64,000 bases of DNA. Origin: Bacteroides intestinalis. Its GTDB lineage: Bacteria; Bacteroidota; Bacteroidia; Bacteroidales; Bacteroidaceae. Made by a program: the position numbers and the translations under genes. Below, one piece after another: positions 33,727 through 43,791 of this stretch. The DNA lies in assembly GCF_003464595.1 (NCBI RefSeq), contig NZ_QRZF01000023.1, positions 1 to 64,000 on the forward strand, read 5' to 3'. How positions within the stretch are numbered: position 1 is the first letter of the stretch; each line of letters opens with the position of its first letter. The notes under the pieces were generated by a model. That model was not told where the DNA came from and made no database searches. It worked only from the letters and a program-made list of their open reading frames with translations.

Positions 33727-35061
33727 ATGAAAAAAGTACTTTTCTTCTTTTTCTTTCTTACAGCATGGAGCCTTTATTCAGAGGCGCAAGTGGCTAATGA
33801 GGACAAACATCGGCTGATTGTAACCACTGATTTAGGGGGAACTGATCCGGATGATATCCAGTCAATGATACACTTGTTATTATGCTCAAATGTAATCGAC
33901 ATTGAAGGGTTAATCAGTTCACAAGTCTGGATGGATGACCCAGATAAAACAGCTAAAATTTCAGAGGTAGTAGAACAATTTGGAGAAGTTCTGCCTCGCT
34001 TGAATAAACATGCAGAAGGGTATCCCAGTTTGAATCAACTGCGGGCAATTATTAAACAAGGGCAACCTTCCTCTAACATGACCGGAGTAGGTCAAGGTAA
34101 AGATTCTCCGGGATCAAAACTGATAATCTCGGTAGTTGATAAGAAAAAGGATCAACGCCCCGTATGGCTTGCAGCTTGGGGTGGAATGAATACGATAGCG
34201 CAAGCTTTATGGAAAGTGAAGCATACACGTAGCGAGAAAGACCTTAAGAAGTTTACTGCAAAAATCCGCATATATGATGTTCTAGGGCAAGATGATGCCG
34301 GAGCCTGGATAGCCAAGAACTTCCCGGAAATAGTATATATCAGAAACAAAGAATTATATGGTTGGGGACCATCCGATCAATGGCTTAAACAGAATATTCA
34401 AAGTCATCAGCCATTAGGCAAGCATTATCCTGACCGGAAGTGGGCAACGGAAGGTGACTCTCCAGCTTTCTTTTATGTATATGCAAATGGCCTGAACGTA
34501 CCCGATTCACTTGAATATGGAGGATGGGGCGGTCGTTTCTCCAATCAAAAGACGAGTGGTATACGAGGTATGGATTTTATAGTGCGCAGCGGGAAAGATG
34601 AAACGCAATATGACCCTTATTATATGCATGGAAGCTGCAAAGAGGGCTGTGCCGCCATCAACAAATGGCAGCAGCACATCTGGAATAATTTTGCAGCACG
34701 TATGTTGTGGACTACAACCGATGATTATAAAGCGGTGAATCACCATCCGCATGCAGTGCTTGATGGAGACCGTTCGCTAAAATGTATCTTTAAGAAGGTA
34801 AAAGCCGGAAATTCCATGGTTTTAGATGCCAGCGGTTCAACTGATCCTGATGGTAACAAACTGATATACAATTGGAGTGTTTATACTGAACCAAGCAGTT
34901 ACAAAGGTGAAGTAAAAATAGAAGGGGATAATGCGGAAAAATGCAAAGTGCATATTCCTGCTGATGCTGCGGGCCAAAACATACATATCATTTTAGAATT
35001 GACGGATGAAGCGACTCCGGCACTTACCGTTTATAGACGAGTAGTGCTAAAAATAAGTTAG
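33727..35061 (+). CDS. DUF1593 secreted nucleoside-hydrolase-like protein
   Basis: The 444-residue protein has a signal peptide (cleavage near SEAQ) and begins its mature part with RLIVTTDLGGTDPDDIQSM, the Asp-rich metal site shared with nucleoside hydrolases. The C-terminal part from about 355 is a PKD-like beta domain (DASGSTDPDGNKLIYNWSVY). It is probably a periplasmic or surface hydrolase acting on a glycosidic bond. The target is not known. The neighbouring AraC gene may regulate it. Confidence 0.8.
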   Translation: MKKVLFFFFFLTAWSLYSEAQVANEDKHRLIVTTDLGGTDPDDIQSMIHLLLCSNVIDIEGLISSQVWMDDPDKTAKISEVVEQFGEVLPRLNKHAEGYPSLNQLRAIIKQGQPSSNMTGVGQGKDSPGSKLIISVVDKKKDQRPVWLAAWGGMNTIAQALWKVKHTRSEKDLKKFTAKIRIYDVLGQDDAGAWIAKNFPEIVYIRNKELYGWGPSDQWLKQNIQSHQPLGKHYPDRKWATEGDSPAFFYVYANGLNVPDSLEYGGWGGRFSNQKTSGIRGMDFIVRSGKDETQYDPYYMHGSCKEGCAAINKWQQHIWNNFAARMLWTTTDDYKAVNHHPHAVLDGDRSLKCIFKKVKAGNSMVLDASGSTDPDGNKLIYNWSVYTEPSSYKGEVKIEGDNAEKCKVHIPADAAGQNIHIILELTDEATPALTVYRRVVLKIS

Positions 35062-35130
35062 AAATGCCCTCCGCTACGGATTAATAAATAAAAAGGAATA
35101 AAAAAGTTTGAGGTAGTCTTGGAGAATCGT

Positions 35131-35138
35131 TACTTTTG
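35131..35138 (+). promoter_or_regulatory. Promoter of the obg operon
   Basis: TACTTTTG (followed by C) gives a leader of about 40 bases before obg at 35186. Confidence 0.6.
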
Positions 35139-35185
35139 CATCGAAAAAGAAAATAAGTATTTTAAAATCAATCGTAAGGAAAGAA

Positions 35186-36358
35186 ATGGCTGAATCGAAC
35201 TTTGTTGACTACGTAAAGATATATTGCCGCTCCGGAAAGGGCGGACGAGGCTCTACGCACATGAGGCGTGAGAAATACATACCCAATGGCGGCCCCGACG
35301 GAGGTGACGGAGGACGAGGAGGTCACATTATCCTGCGCGGTAACCGTAACTACTGGACGCTGTTGCATTTGCGCTACGACCGCCATGCACTGGCAGGACA
35401 TGGAGAATCCGGTTCCAAGAACCGCAGTTTTGGTAAGGATGGAGAAGATAAGATTATTGAAGTTCCCTGTGGCACAGTGGTATACAATGCCGAAACAGGC
35501 GAATATATCTGTGACGTCACCGAGCATGGACAAGAAGTTGTTCTGCTGAAAGGCGGACGCGGCGGACTGGGTAACTGGCACTTCAAGACAGCCACCCGTC
35601 AGGCACCCCGCTTTGCACAACCGGGCGAACCGATGCAGGAAATGACAGTAATCATGGAGCTGAAACTCTTGGCAGACGTAGGTCTGGTAGGCTTCCCGAA
35701 TGCCGGAAAATCAACCTTGCTTGCTTCCGTATCTGCCGCCAAGCCCAAGATAGCCAACTATCCATTCACCACATTGGAACCCAACCTGGGTATTGTTTCT
35801 TACCGTGACAGCAAGTCGTTTGTCATGGCGGACATTCCCGGTATCATTGAAGGAGCCAGTGCAGGAAAAGGTTTGGGATTGCGCTTTCTGCGCCATATCG
35901 AGCGTAATTCTCTGTTGCTCTTCATGGTGCCTGCCGACAGCGACGATATTCGGAAAGAATATGAAATCCTGTTGAATGAGCTGAGCACTTTCAATCCTGA
36001 AATGCTGGACAAGCAACGAGTACTTGCCATCACCAAGAGCGATATGCTCGATCAGGAATTGATGGACGAAATAGAGCCTACACTCCCTGCAAACGTTCCG
36101 CATGTATTCATTTCTTCCATTACCGGTATGGGACTTTCCGTGCTGAAAGATATTCTTTGGGAAGAGTTGAATAAGGATAGCAACAAAATAGAAGCTATCG
36201 TTCACCGTCCGAAGGATGTAAGCAAACTCCAGCAAGAGTTGAAAGACATGGGTGAGGATGAGGACCTCAGCTATGAATATGTGGAAGATGACGAGGACGT
36301 GGAAGACCTGGAAGACTTTGAGTATGAGGAAGAGGACTGGGAGGATGACAAGCAATGA
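35186..36358 (+). CDS. obg: GTPase Obg
   Basis: The 390-residue protein has the glycine-rich Obg fold (about 1-157, [31 protein letters not shown]) and a G domain with GFPNAGKST (G1), [10 protein letters not shown] (G3) and TKSDM (G4). The C-terminal tail after about 355 is highly acidic. Obg binds the 50S subunit and takes part in ribosome assembly and stress control. Its stop overlaps the pgeF start by four bases. Confidence 0.95.
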   Translation: MAESNFVDYVKIYCRSGKGGRGSTHMRREKYIPNGGPDGGDGGRGGHIILRGNRNYWTLLHLRYDRHALAGHGESGSKNRSFGKDGEDKIIEVPCGTVVYNAETGEYICDVTEHGQEVVLLKGGRGGLGNWHFKTATRQAPRFAQPGEPMQEMTVIMELKLLADVGLVGFPNAGKSTLLASVSAAKPKIANYPFTTLEPNLGIVSYRDSKSFVMADIPGIIEGASAGKGLGLRFLRHIERNSLLLFMVPADSDDIRKEYEILLNELSTFNPEMLDKQRVLAITKSDMLDQELMDEIEPTLPANVPHVFISSITGMGLSVLKDILWEELNKDSNKIEAIVHRPKDVSKLQQELKDMGEDEDLSYEYVEDDEDVEDLEDFEYEEEDWEDDKQ

Positions 36359-37176
36359 TTGCTCTGACAGAAGATAAACGAATGTTGGGATACGGGGTTA
36401 TGACACCGTACTCCAACATTTTTTGTTTCGCAACTACCCGCCGGGGAGGTTTCAGCAAGGGAGATTATGCCTCTTTCAACTGTACGCCTTACACGGGGGA
36501 TAATGCGGAATCTGTCCGTCGCAATCAAGAACTACTCTGCAGCTCCATGCCTCAACACCCTAAAGAATTAGTCATTCCATTCCAGACACATGGTACAAAG
36601 GTAGAGGTGATTGATGAAAAGTATCTCAATGCCACATCTGACGAGCGAACGGTCATGCTGCAAGGGGTGGATGCACTAATCACCAAGGAACCGGGTTGCT
36701 GCATTTGCATTTCTACGGCAGACTGTATTCCTATCCTGTTGTATGATCGCAAGAACCAAGTGGTAGCCGCCGCCCATGCAGGTTGGCGGGGAACGGTAAA
36801 TTACATAGCCGGACACACTCTCGACAGGATGCGGGCACTCTACGGAACCGATGGAAAAGACGTAATCGCTTGTATCGGCCCCGGCATATCCTTGCCTTCT
36901 TTTGAAGTGGGCGAAGAAGTGTACGAAGCTTTCCGCATGAACGGTTTTGCAATGGATTATATATCAGAATGGAAACCGGAAACACATAAGCATCATATCG
37001 ACCTGTGGGCTGCAAACCGGATGCAGTTGCTCGACTTTGGCGTACCCGGCGAGCAAATAGAGACATCTGGTATTTGCACTTATATGAGACATGAAGAATT
37101 TTTCTCGGCAAGACGGCTGGGGATTAAATCAGGACGTATACTATCGGGAATTATGATAGTAGACACAAAACCATAA
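36355..37176 (+). CDS. pgeF: Peptidoglycan editing factor PgeF (LACC1-like)
   Basis: The 273-residue protein has the YfiH/LACC1 zinc site: [10 protein letters not shown] with Cys, [13 protein letters not shown] with His, and [14 protein letters not shown]. In E. coli YfiH removes wrongly added serine from peptidoglycan precursors; older names call it polyphenol oxidase or laccase. It is translationally coupled to obg by an ATGA overlap. Confidence 0.9.
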   Translation: MIALTEDKRMLGYGVMTPYSNIFCFATTRRGGFSKGDYASFNCTPYTGDNAESVRRNQELLCSSMPQHPKELVIPFQTHGTKVEVIDEKYLNATSDERTVMLQGVDALITKEPGCCICISTADCIPILLYDRKNQVVAAAHAGWRGTVNYIAGHTLDRMRALYGTDGKDVIACIGPGISLPSFEVGEEVYEAFRMNGFAMDYISEWKPETHKHHIDLWAANRMQLLDFGVPGEQIETSGICTYMRHEEFFSARRLGIKSGRILSGIMIVDTKP

Positions 37177-37185
37177 CTTTTTAAT

Positions 37186-37830
37186 ATGAAGAACATTTTG
37201 TCCAAAGGGCAACTATCGATTCTCATTGTACTGGGAATTTTGATTCTTGACCAAGTCATAAAGATTGAGGTTAAAACGAATATGTTTTATAATGAAAGCA
37301 TTCATATCACAGATTGGTTTTATCTTCGCTTTATAGAAAATCCCGGTATGGCTTTCGGTATGCAGATAGTGCCTAAAGCCATTCAGACTATTGCCCGCAC
37401 AATATTTGCTATCGCAATTGGATGGTATATCGTCATACTTATTAAAGCTAAATATAAGCGTGGTTATATTGCATGTATTTCGTTGATACTGGCAGGAGCT
37501 ATCGGGAATATCATCGACAGCATATTCTATGGCGTTATTTTCAGCAAGAGTACACCCACCGAGATTTCTACTTTCGTACCTATAGGGGAAGGATATACCG
37601 GTTGGCTGCATGGAAAAGTGGTCGATATGTTCTACTTTCCTCTTTTTGAGTTTAACTGGCCAGGCTGGATGCCATTTATAGGAGGAGACAATTTTGTATT
37701 CTTCAGTCCGGTATTCAATTTAGCGGATGCTGCCATCAGTTGCGGAGTGATTATCTTATTTTTGTTTTACATGAAAAGTTTAAATAGTAGTTTTAGTTTA
37801 TGTACCAGATCACCGTATCAGAAGAAATAA
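37186..37830 (+). CDS. lspA: Lipoprotein signal peptidase LspA
   Basis: LspA cleaves the signal peptide of prolipoproteins in the inner membrane (EC 3.4.23.36). The 214-residue protein has four membrane helices, the ENPGMAFGM block and the catalytic Asp pair in GNIIDSIFYG and FNLADAAIS. The tail runs 31 bases into the next gene in another frame, an overlap that may couple translation. Confidence 0.93.
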   Translation: MKNILSKGQLSILIVLGILILDQVIKIEVKTNMFYNESIHITDWFYLRFIENPGMAFGMQIVPKAIQTIARTIFAIAIGWYIVILIKAKYKRGYIACISLILAGAIGNIIDSIFYGVIFSKSTPTEISTFVPIGEGYTGWLHGKVVDMFYFPLFEFNWPGWMPFIGGDNFVFFSPVFNLADAAISCGVIILFLFYMKSLNSSFSLCTRSPYQKK

Positions 37831-38465
37831 AAAATGCCTGCCCCATCTTCAAAGGTGCAGCCGTCTATGCAGAAGTTACCAATACAGCCTTTTGCGAAGG
37901 ACTTTGGGAAGAAATCAACACTTTCACCCGAGAACTGACTTCCACTACCCAGCCGGAGGACATCAAACTGCAACCCGCCATTGCAGCTACCCGCGAAGCT
38001 TATAAACGCTGCGGCAAAGACCCAAGCCGTTACCGTCCTTCTGCCGAAGCCTTGCGCCGCCGTCTGATGCGCGGAATTGCCCTTTACCAAATAGATACAC
38101 TGGTTGACCTGATTAATCTGGTATCCCTGCGCACCGGTTATTCCATCGGTGGTTTCGATGCGGACAAGATACAGGGCACTGACCTCAAACTGGGAGTTGG
38201 ACGCGCCGAAGAACCATTCGAAGGTATCGGACGGGGTGTGCTGAACATCGAAGGACTTCCGGTCTATCGCGATGCTGTAGGCGGTATCGGTACTCCTACC
38301 AGCGACAACGAACGTACTAAAATGGATTTAGGTACCCAGCATATCCTTGCCATCGTCAATGGTTACAGCGGACAGGAAGGTCTGCGGGAAGCTGCCGAGA
38401 TGATACAGGAATTACTGAAAAAATACACTTCCTCGAATGGAGGAGAAATTATCTATTTTGAATAA
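37800..38465 (+). CDS. B3/B4-domain protein
   Basis: The 221-residue protein matches the stand-alone B3/B4 domain found in phenylalanyl-tRNA synthetase beta chains (CGKDPSRYRPSAEALRRRL, then DLINLVSLRTGYSIGGFD). Free-standing copies may edit wrongly charged tRNA or bind nucleic acid; function is not settled. It overlaps lspA by 31 bases. Confidence 0.8.
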   Translation: MYQITVSEEIKNACPIFKGAAVYAEVTNTAFCEGLWEEINTFTRELTSTTQPEDIKLQPAIAATREAYKRCGKDPSRYRPSAEALRRRLMRGIALYQIDTLVDLINLVSLRTGYSIGGFDADKIQGTDLKLGVGRAEEPFEGIGRGVLNIEGLPVYRDAVGGIGTPTSDNERTKMDLGTQHILAIVNGYSGQEGLREAAEMIQELLKKYTSSNGGEIIYFE

Positions 38466-38483
38466 CAAGAAAGACCTTTAATC

Positions 38484-39110
38484 ATGAACATATTCTTTCT
38501 ACTACTATCATTCGCACTGGCTTATACTCCGCCTGAAGAGAAACCAAGCTTCTCGCAAATGGAAATCAATCATATCCGGGTTACTACACCGGGGCTTTTC
38601 GATAACGAAAAATTGTTAGAATTGCATCTGGAACAAATACCTGACACCGCTTATTGCTTTCCGCTTCCCGGAGGAAAAGTGATTTCTCCTTACGGACGTG
38701 GTGGCGGCCGTCACTCGGGCATTGATATCAAGACTTGCGCCAAAGACACGATACGCAGTGCTTTCGATGGCATTGTACGTATGTCGAAGCCTTACAGTGC
38801 TTACGGCAACGTAATCGTTGTGCGCCATTCTTCGGGATTGGAAACGATATACAGTCATAATTTTAAGAATCTTGTTCAGAGCGGTGACGCCGTTAAGGCC
38901 GGACAACCCATTGCACTGACCGGACGTACCGGACGGGCCAGCACCGAGCACCTTCATTTTGAAACCCGCATCAACGGGCAGCATTTCAACCCCAATCTCA
39001 TTTTCGATTTCAAAGAAAGGACACTCCGCAAAGAGTGTATTCACTGCACCAAGAATGGAAAAGGCGTCATCGTGAAGCCTGCAACAAAAAAAACAGCCGG
39101 AACCAGCTAA
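38484..39110 (+). CDS. M23-family peptidoglycan hydrolase
   Basis: The 208-residue protein has a signal peptide and a LytM/M23 domain with zinc ligands His in GGRHSGIDI (HxxxD) and His in EHLHFE (HxH). The YGNVIVVRHSSGLETIYSH block is complete, so it should be an active endopeptidase for cell-wall crosslinks. It is 18 bases after the B3/B4 gene. Confidence 0.9.
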   Translation: MNIFFLLLSFALAYTPPEEKPSFSQMEINHIRVTTPGLFDNEKLLELHLEQIPDTAYCFPLPGGKVISPYGRGGGRHSGIDIKTCAKDTIRSAFDGIVRMSKPYSAYGNVIVVRHSSGLETIYSHNFKNLVQSGDAVKAGQPIALTGRTGRASTEHLHFETRINGQHFNPNLIFDFKERTLRKECIHCTKNGKGVIVKPATKKTAGTS

Positions 39111-39179
39111 GTATCCAAACGTTTCACTAAATTTGCAACTGTTTTACCTATAAAACGACATGAACTTATAAACAATTCA

Positions 39180-40157
39180 ATGATAGAAAAACTGATTGTT
39201 CTTGAGGATATCGACCCGGTTATCTTTTACGGTGTGAATAACGCCAATATGCAGTTGATAAAAGCTTTGTACCCCAAACTGCGCATTGTTGCACGCGGCA
39301 ATGTCATCAAAGTGTTGGGAGATGAAGAAGAGATGTGCGCATTCGAAGAAAACATTACCAAGCTGGAAAAATACTGCGCCGAATACAACTCATTGAAAGA
39401 AGAGGTGATCATCGATATCATCAAAGGAAATGCACCGCAAGCAGAAAAGTCGGGTAACGTCATCGTATTCAGCGTGACAGGCAAACCGATCATCCCCCGC
39501 AGTGAAAATCAGCTTAAACTGGTAGAAGGTTTCGCCAAGAACGACATGGTATTTGCCATAGGTCCTGCCGGTTCGGGAAAGACGTATACTGCCATTGCCC
39601 TTGCCGTACGTGCCCTCAAAAATAAAGAGATCAAGAAAATCATCCTCAGTCGTCCCGCCGTGGAAGCCGGTGAGAAGCTTGGATTCCTGCCCGGTGACAT
39701 GAAGGATAAGATAGACCCGTATCTGCAACCGTTGTATGACGCCTTACAGGATATGATTCCGGCTGCCAAGCTGAAAGAATACATGGAACTGAATATCATT
39801 CAGATTGCTCCCCTCGCCTTTATGCGCGGAAGGACGTTGAATGATGCAGTCGTAATTCTGGATGAAGCGCAGAACACCACTACCCAGCAGATCAAGATGT
39901 TCCTCACCCGCATGGGTATGAACACCAAGATGATTGTAACGGGAGATATGACACAGATCGACCTGCCCTCTTCCCAGACTTCGGGACTGGTACAGGCACT
40001 CCGCATCCTGAAAGGTGTGAAAGGCATCAGCTTTGTGGAACTGAACAAGAAAGATATTGTACGTCACCAATTGGTAACCCGCATTGTAGATGCCTACGAG
40101 AAATTTGATAAGGAAACCAAAGCCGAACGGGAAAAAAGAAAACTCACCACGGGATAA
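39180..40157 (+). CDS. phoH: PhoH-like ATPase
   Basis: The 325-residue protein has an N-terminal small domain of about 100 residues, the P-loop GPAGSGKT at 128-135, LSRPAVEAGEKLGFLPGD, Walker B VILDEAQNTTTQQ and VTGDMTQIDLP. This is the PhoH/YbeZ form, linked to RNA metabolism with YbeY. It is followed by a hairpin-forming repeat cluster. Confidence 0.92.
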   Translation: MIEKLIVLEDIDPVIFYGVNNANMQLIKALYPKLRIVARGNVIKVLGDEEEMCAFEENITKLEKYCAEYNSLKEEVIIDIIKGNAPQAEKSGNVIVFSVTGKPIIPRSENQLKLVEGFAKNDMVFAIGPAGSGKTYTAIALAVRALKNKEIKKIILSRPAVEAGEKLGFLPGDMKDKIDPYLQPLYDALQDMIPAAKLKEYMELNIIQIAPLAFMRGRTLNDAVVILDEAQNTTTQQIKMFLTRMGMNTKMIVTGDMTQIDLPSSQTSGLVQALRILKGVKGISFVELNKKDIVRHQLVTRIVDAYEKFDKETKAEREKRKLTTG

Positions 40158-40214
40158 CACAGAGTCTCACAGAGCAGAAAAGAACTCTGTGAGACTCTGT
40201 GTCACTCTGTGGTG
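40146..40214. repeat. 10-bp-periodic inverted repeat after phoH
   Basis: CACAGAG starts at 40158 and 40168 and its complement CTCTGTG at 40185, 40195 and 40205, each step 10 bp. A degraded unit (CACGGGA) at 40148 keeps the phase and falls in the last codons of phoH. The hairpin could also end transcription of phoH. Confidence 0.85.
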
Positions 40215-40253
40215 AAAACCATAGAAAATATCCAAATCATAAATATAACAATG

Positions 40254-41198
40254 ATGAAAGCATTAACAAAAACTGATTTCAATTTTCCGGGACAGAAAAG
40301 TGTGTACCACGGAAAAGTACGCGATGTTTATAACATCAATGGTGAAAAGCTGGTTATGGTAGCAACCGACCGTATCTCTGCATTCGACGTTGTTTTGCCG
40401 AAAGGCATTCCTTTCAAAGGACAAATGCTGAATCAGATTGCAGCCAAATTCCTGGATGCTACTACTGACATTTGCCCTAACTGGAAGACAGCTACACCCG
40501 ACCCGATGGTAACGGTAGGTGTGATGTGCGAAGGTTTCCCCATCGAAATGATTGTACGCGGTTATCTTTGCGGTAGCGCATGGCGTACTTACAAAAGCGG
40601 TGTACGCGAAATCTGTGGTGTGAAGTTGCCCGAAGGAATGAAAGAAAACCAGAAGTTCCCCGAACCCATCATCACCCCGACTACGAAAGCTGAAATCGGT
40701 GAACACGACGCAGACATTTCAAAAGAAGAAATCCTTGCTAAAGGTCTGGCTACTCCCGAAGAATATGCCGTATTGGAGAAATACACCATGGCACTCTTCA
40801 ACAGAGGAACCGAGATCGCGGCAGAACGTGGTCTGATTCTGGTAGATACGAAGTATGAATTCGGTAAGCACAACGGTACTATTTACCTGATGGATGAAAT
40901 CCATACACCGGACTCCAGCCGCTACTTCTACTCTGAAGGTTATCAGGAACGCTTTGAAAAAGGCGAAGCACAGAAGCAACTTTCTAAAGAATTCGTTCGC
41001 GAATGGTTGATGGACAATGGTTTCCAGGGCAAGGAAGGACAACAAGTTCCGGAAATGACAGACGAAATAGTAGCATCCATCAGTGAGCGTTACATTGAAC
41101 TGTACGAGCATATCACCGGAGAGCAATTCGTGAAAGAAGATACCAGCAACATTGCTTCACGTATCGAGAAAAACGTAACGGAATACTTAAATAAGTGA
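40254..41198 (+). CDS. purC: SAICAR synthetase PurC
   Basis: PurC joins CAIR to aspartate in purine synthesis (EC 6.3.2.6). The 314-residue protein is the long form, with [28 protein letters not shown] near the start and the [15 protein letters not shown] and [11 protein letters not shown] blocks. Two ATG codons follow one another (40251 and 40254); the second matches the family start. Confidence 0.95.
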   Translation: MKALTKTDFNFPGQKSVYHGKVRDVYNINGEKLVMVATDRISAFDVVLPKGIPFKGQMLNQIAAKFLDATTDICPNWKTATPDPMVTVGVMCEGFPIEMIVRGYLCGSAWRTYKSGVREICGVKLPEGMKENQKFPEPIITPTTKAEIGEHDADISKEEILAKGLATPEEYAVLEKYTMALFNRGTEIAAERGLILVDTKYEFGKHNGTIYLMDEIHTPDSSRYFYSEGYQERFEKGEAQKQLSKEFVREWLMDNGFQGKEGQQVPEMTDEIVASISERYIELYEHITGEQFVKEDTSNIASRIEKNVTEYLNK

Positions 41199-41263
41199 TA
41201 AACGGTTTAGTGATAAGTGATTAGTAGATTTATTAATCACTTATCACTAACCACTAAACACTA
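41194..41263. repeat. 7-bp-periodic inverted repeat after purC
   Basis: ATCACTT, ATCACTA, ACCACTA and AACACTA stand in tandem from 41236, each 7 bp. Complementary units (AGTGAT at 41209 and 41216) lie to the left. AGTGATAAGTGATTA (41209-41223) and TAATCACTTATCACT (41234-41248) are perfect complements over a 10-base loop. It fills the gap between purC and menG. Confidence 0.85.
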
Positions 41264-41268
41264 TCAAC

Positions 41269-42006
41269 ATGGATTATCCCCAGGAACATATCAAACCTTA
41301 CGGTGAAGACGGAAAGAAGAGTGAACAGGTAGAAGAAATGTTCGACAACATTGCTCCTGCTTATGATAAGCTGAACCATACCCTTTCATTAGGCATCGAC
41401 CGCAGTTGGCGCCGGAAAGCGATCCATTGGTTAAAGCCTTTCCAACCAAAGCGCATCATGGACGTAGCCACCGGTACAGGTGACTTTGCCATTCTTGCCT
41501 GCCGCGAGTTGCAGCCTGACGAACTGATAGGCACCGACATCTCAGAGGGAATGATGGACGTGGGACGTAATAAAGTAAAACAGGCGCACCTCTCGGACAA
41601 AATATCCTTTGCCCGGGAGGACTGCACCTCTCTCTCATTTGCCGATGACACGTTCGATGCTGTAACCGTAGCGTTCGGTATCCGCAACTTCGAAGGGTTG
41701 GACAAAGGGTTGGCGGAAATGTGCCGCGTGCTGAAAACCGGAGGACATCTCGTCATCCTGGAACTCTCCACACCGGACCGTTTTCCGATGAAACAGCTTT
41801 TCACCATCTACTCCAAAGTAGTCATCCCCCTGCTCGGCAAATGCCTGTCAAAAGACAATAGTGCTTACACCTACCTGCCCCAAAGCATCCGTGCTTTCCC
41901 GCAAGGCGAAGTGATGCAGGAAGTTATTCGCAAAGCAGGTTTCAGTCAGGTTAATTTCCGCAGACTGACATTCGGTATATGCACTCTTTATACTGCGACT
42001 AAATGA
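41269..42006 (+). CDS. menG: Demethylmenaquinone methyltransferase
   Basis: The 245-residue SAM-dependent enzyme has the UbiE/MenG signatures [37 protein letters not shown] and [15 protein letters not shown]. It makes menaquinone for anaerobic respiration at the membrane (EC 2.1.1.163). aroE follows after 32 bases; shikimate products feed menaquinone synthesis, which may explain the grouping. Confidence 0.94.
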   Translation: MDYPQEHIKPYGEDGKKSEQVEEMFDNIAPAYDKLNHTLSLGIDRSWRRKAIHWLKPFQPKRIMDVATGTGDFAILACRELQPDELIGTDISEGMMDVGRNKVKQAHLSDKISFAREDCTSLSFADDTFDAVTVAFGIRNFEGLDKGLAEMCRVLKTGGHLVILELSTPDRFPMKQLFTIYSKVVIPLLGKCLSKDNSAYTYLPQSIRAFPQGEVMQEVIRKAGFSQVNFRRLTFGICTLYTATK

Positions 42007-42038
42007 AATGATTATTGACATAGCACACTAAGAGAATT

Positions 42039-42785
42039 ATGCAGAAATACGGTTTAATAGGCTATCCGCTGAGACATTCGTTTTCCATCGGATATTTCAA
42101 TGAAAAGTTCAAATCGGAGAATATCGACGCCGAATATGTAAACTTTGAGATACCCAACATCAATGACTTTATGGAAGTCATTGAGGAAAATCCCAACCTC
42201 TGCGGACTTAATGTGACCATCCCGTACAAGGAGCAGGTCATCCCCTTTCTTGACGAACTGGACAAAGATACCGCAAAGATCGGCGCAGTGAACGTCATCA
42301 AAATTATCCGCCAGCCGAAGGGAAAAGTAAAGCTTGTCGGCTACAACTCGGATATCATAGGATTTACACAGTCCATTGAGCCTTTACTGCAACCCCATCA
42401 CAAGAAGGCGCTGATTCTGGGCACGGGCGGTGCATCCAAAGCCGTCTATCGCGGACTGGCCAATCTGGGCATTGAGAGCGTATTCGTATCGCGTACGAAA
42501 AAGGAATCGTCTTACCTCACTTACGACGAACTGACACCGGAGATCATGCAGGAATATACTATTATCGTAAACTGTACGCCCGTAGGCATGTATCCTAAGG
42601 TGGATTTCTGTCCGGATATTCCTTATGATCAATTAACTCCCAACCATTTACTCTACGATTTGTTATATAATCCCAATGAAACCCTTTTCATGAAAAAGGG
42701 AGAGGCTCACGGCGCCGTTACTAAAAACGGACTGGAAATGCTGTTATTGCAAGCATTTGCCGCATGGGAAATATGGAACAAATAG
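42039..42785 (+). CDS. aroE: Shikimate dehydrogenase AroE
   Basis: The 248-residue protein has GYPLRHSFSIGYFN near the start, the catalytic VTIPYKE with Lys, the NADP loop LGTGGASKAV and the C-terminal NGLEMLLLQA. It reduces 3-dehydroshikimate to shikimate (EC 1.1.1.25). Confidence 0.94.
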   Translation: MQKYGLIGYPLRHSFSIGYFNEKFKSENIDAEYVNFEIPNINDFMEVIEENPNLCGLNVTIPYKEQVIPFLDELDKDTAKIGAVNVIKIIRQPKGKVKLVGYNSDIIGFTQSIEPLLQPHHKKALILGTGGASKAVYRGLANLGIESVFVSRTKKESSYLTYDELTPEIMQEYTIIVNCTPVGMYPKVDFCPDIPYDQLTPNHLLYDLLYNPNETLFMKKGEAHGAVTKNGLEMLLLQAFAAWEIWNK

Positions 42786-42802
42786 AGTGAAAGGAAGGAA
42801 AG

Positions 42803-43753
42803 ATGAAGAAAGGTATCAAGTACAGTCTGCTCGGACTGTTAGCAGTTATCATTATTGCCCTCACAGGTGCGAGTTTCTACATGCTCGGCTACTCGCTGAG
42901 ACCGGAGCACAACAAAGGGAAAGATATTCCCGGCTCCTACGAGTATATGCTCAGCGAGTACCCGCAAATCAAGCCTTGGATAGATAGTTTGCAAACTGTC
43001 GGTGCTTTACGGGATACCTTTATTATCAATCCTGAAGGGGTGCAACTGCATGCCATTTACGCAGCCGCTCCCGAACCTACTCACAAAACAGCCGTCATCG
43101 TGCATGGTTATACGGACGATTGCATCCGTATGCTGATGATAGGTTACCTTTACAACAAAGATTTAAAGTATAACATTCTGCTGCCCGACCTGCAGAATCA
43201 GGGATTAAGCGAAGGTCCTGCCATTCAAATGGGTTGGAAAGACCGGCTGGACGTATTGCGCTGGATGGACATTGCCAACGATATTTACGGCGGAAATACC
43301 CAGATGGTAGTACATGGCATCTCTATGGGTGCCGCCACCACTATGATGGTATCCGGTGAGCCTCAACAACCTTTTGTGAAATGTTTTGTGGAAGATTGCG
43401 GTTATACCAGCGTATGGGACGAATTCTCCTACGAGTTGAAAGGGCAGTTCGGGCTGCCTCCTTTCCCGTTGATGTACACCACCAGTTGGCTGTGCAACGC
43501 GAAATACGGCTGGAACTTCAAGGAAGCTTCTTCGCTGAATCAGGTCAGGAAATGCAAACTGCCGATGTTCTTCATTCATGGCGATGCAGATACATACGTG
43601 CCCACCTGGATGGTATATCCCCTCTACGAGGCAAAATCGGAACCCAAAGAATTGTGGCTTGCCCCCGGTGCCACACACGCCATGTCCTACAAGGATCACC
43701 CGGAGGAATACACCGAACGTGTGAAGAATTTTGTAGGAAAATACATCTATTGA
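42803..43753 (+). CDS. Membrane-anchored alpha/beta hydrolase
   Basis: The 316-residue protein begins with one membrane helix (about 7-30) and then an alpha/beta hydrolase: HGYTDDC, nucleophile Ser in HGISMGAATTM, Asp in FFIHGDADTYVPT and His in GATHAMSY. It is a probable esterase or peptidase facing the periplasm. It starts 17 bases after aroE. Confidence 0.85.
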   Translation: MKKGIKYSLLGLLAVIIIALTGASFYMLGYSLRPEHNKGKDIPGSYEYMLSEYPQIKPWIDSLQTVGALRDTFIINPEGVQLHAIYAAAPEPTHKTAVIVHGYTDDCIRMLMIGYLYNKDLKYNILLPDLQNQGLSEGPAIQMGWKDRLDVLRWMDIANDIYGGNTQMVVHGISMGAATTMMVSGEPQQPFVKCFVEDCGYTSVWDEFSYELKGQFGLPPFPLMYTTSWLCNAKYGWNFKEASSLNQVRKCKLPMFFIHGDADTYVPTWMVYPLYEAKSEPKELWLAPGATHAMSYKDHPEEYTERVKNFVGKYIY

Positions 43754-43791
43754 TGTGATTTTTCCTATATTCGCCACACAAATACATTAGT

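Noticed and set aside
36355..37176. Laccase or polyphenol oxidase function
   Set aside because: The family carries this old name, but the motifs are those of zinc-dependent PgeF/LACC1 proteins rather than multicopper oxidases.
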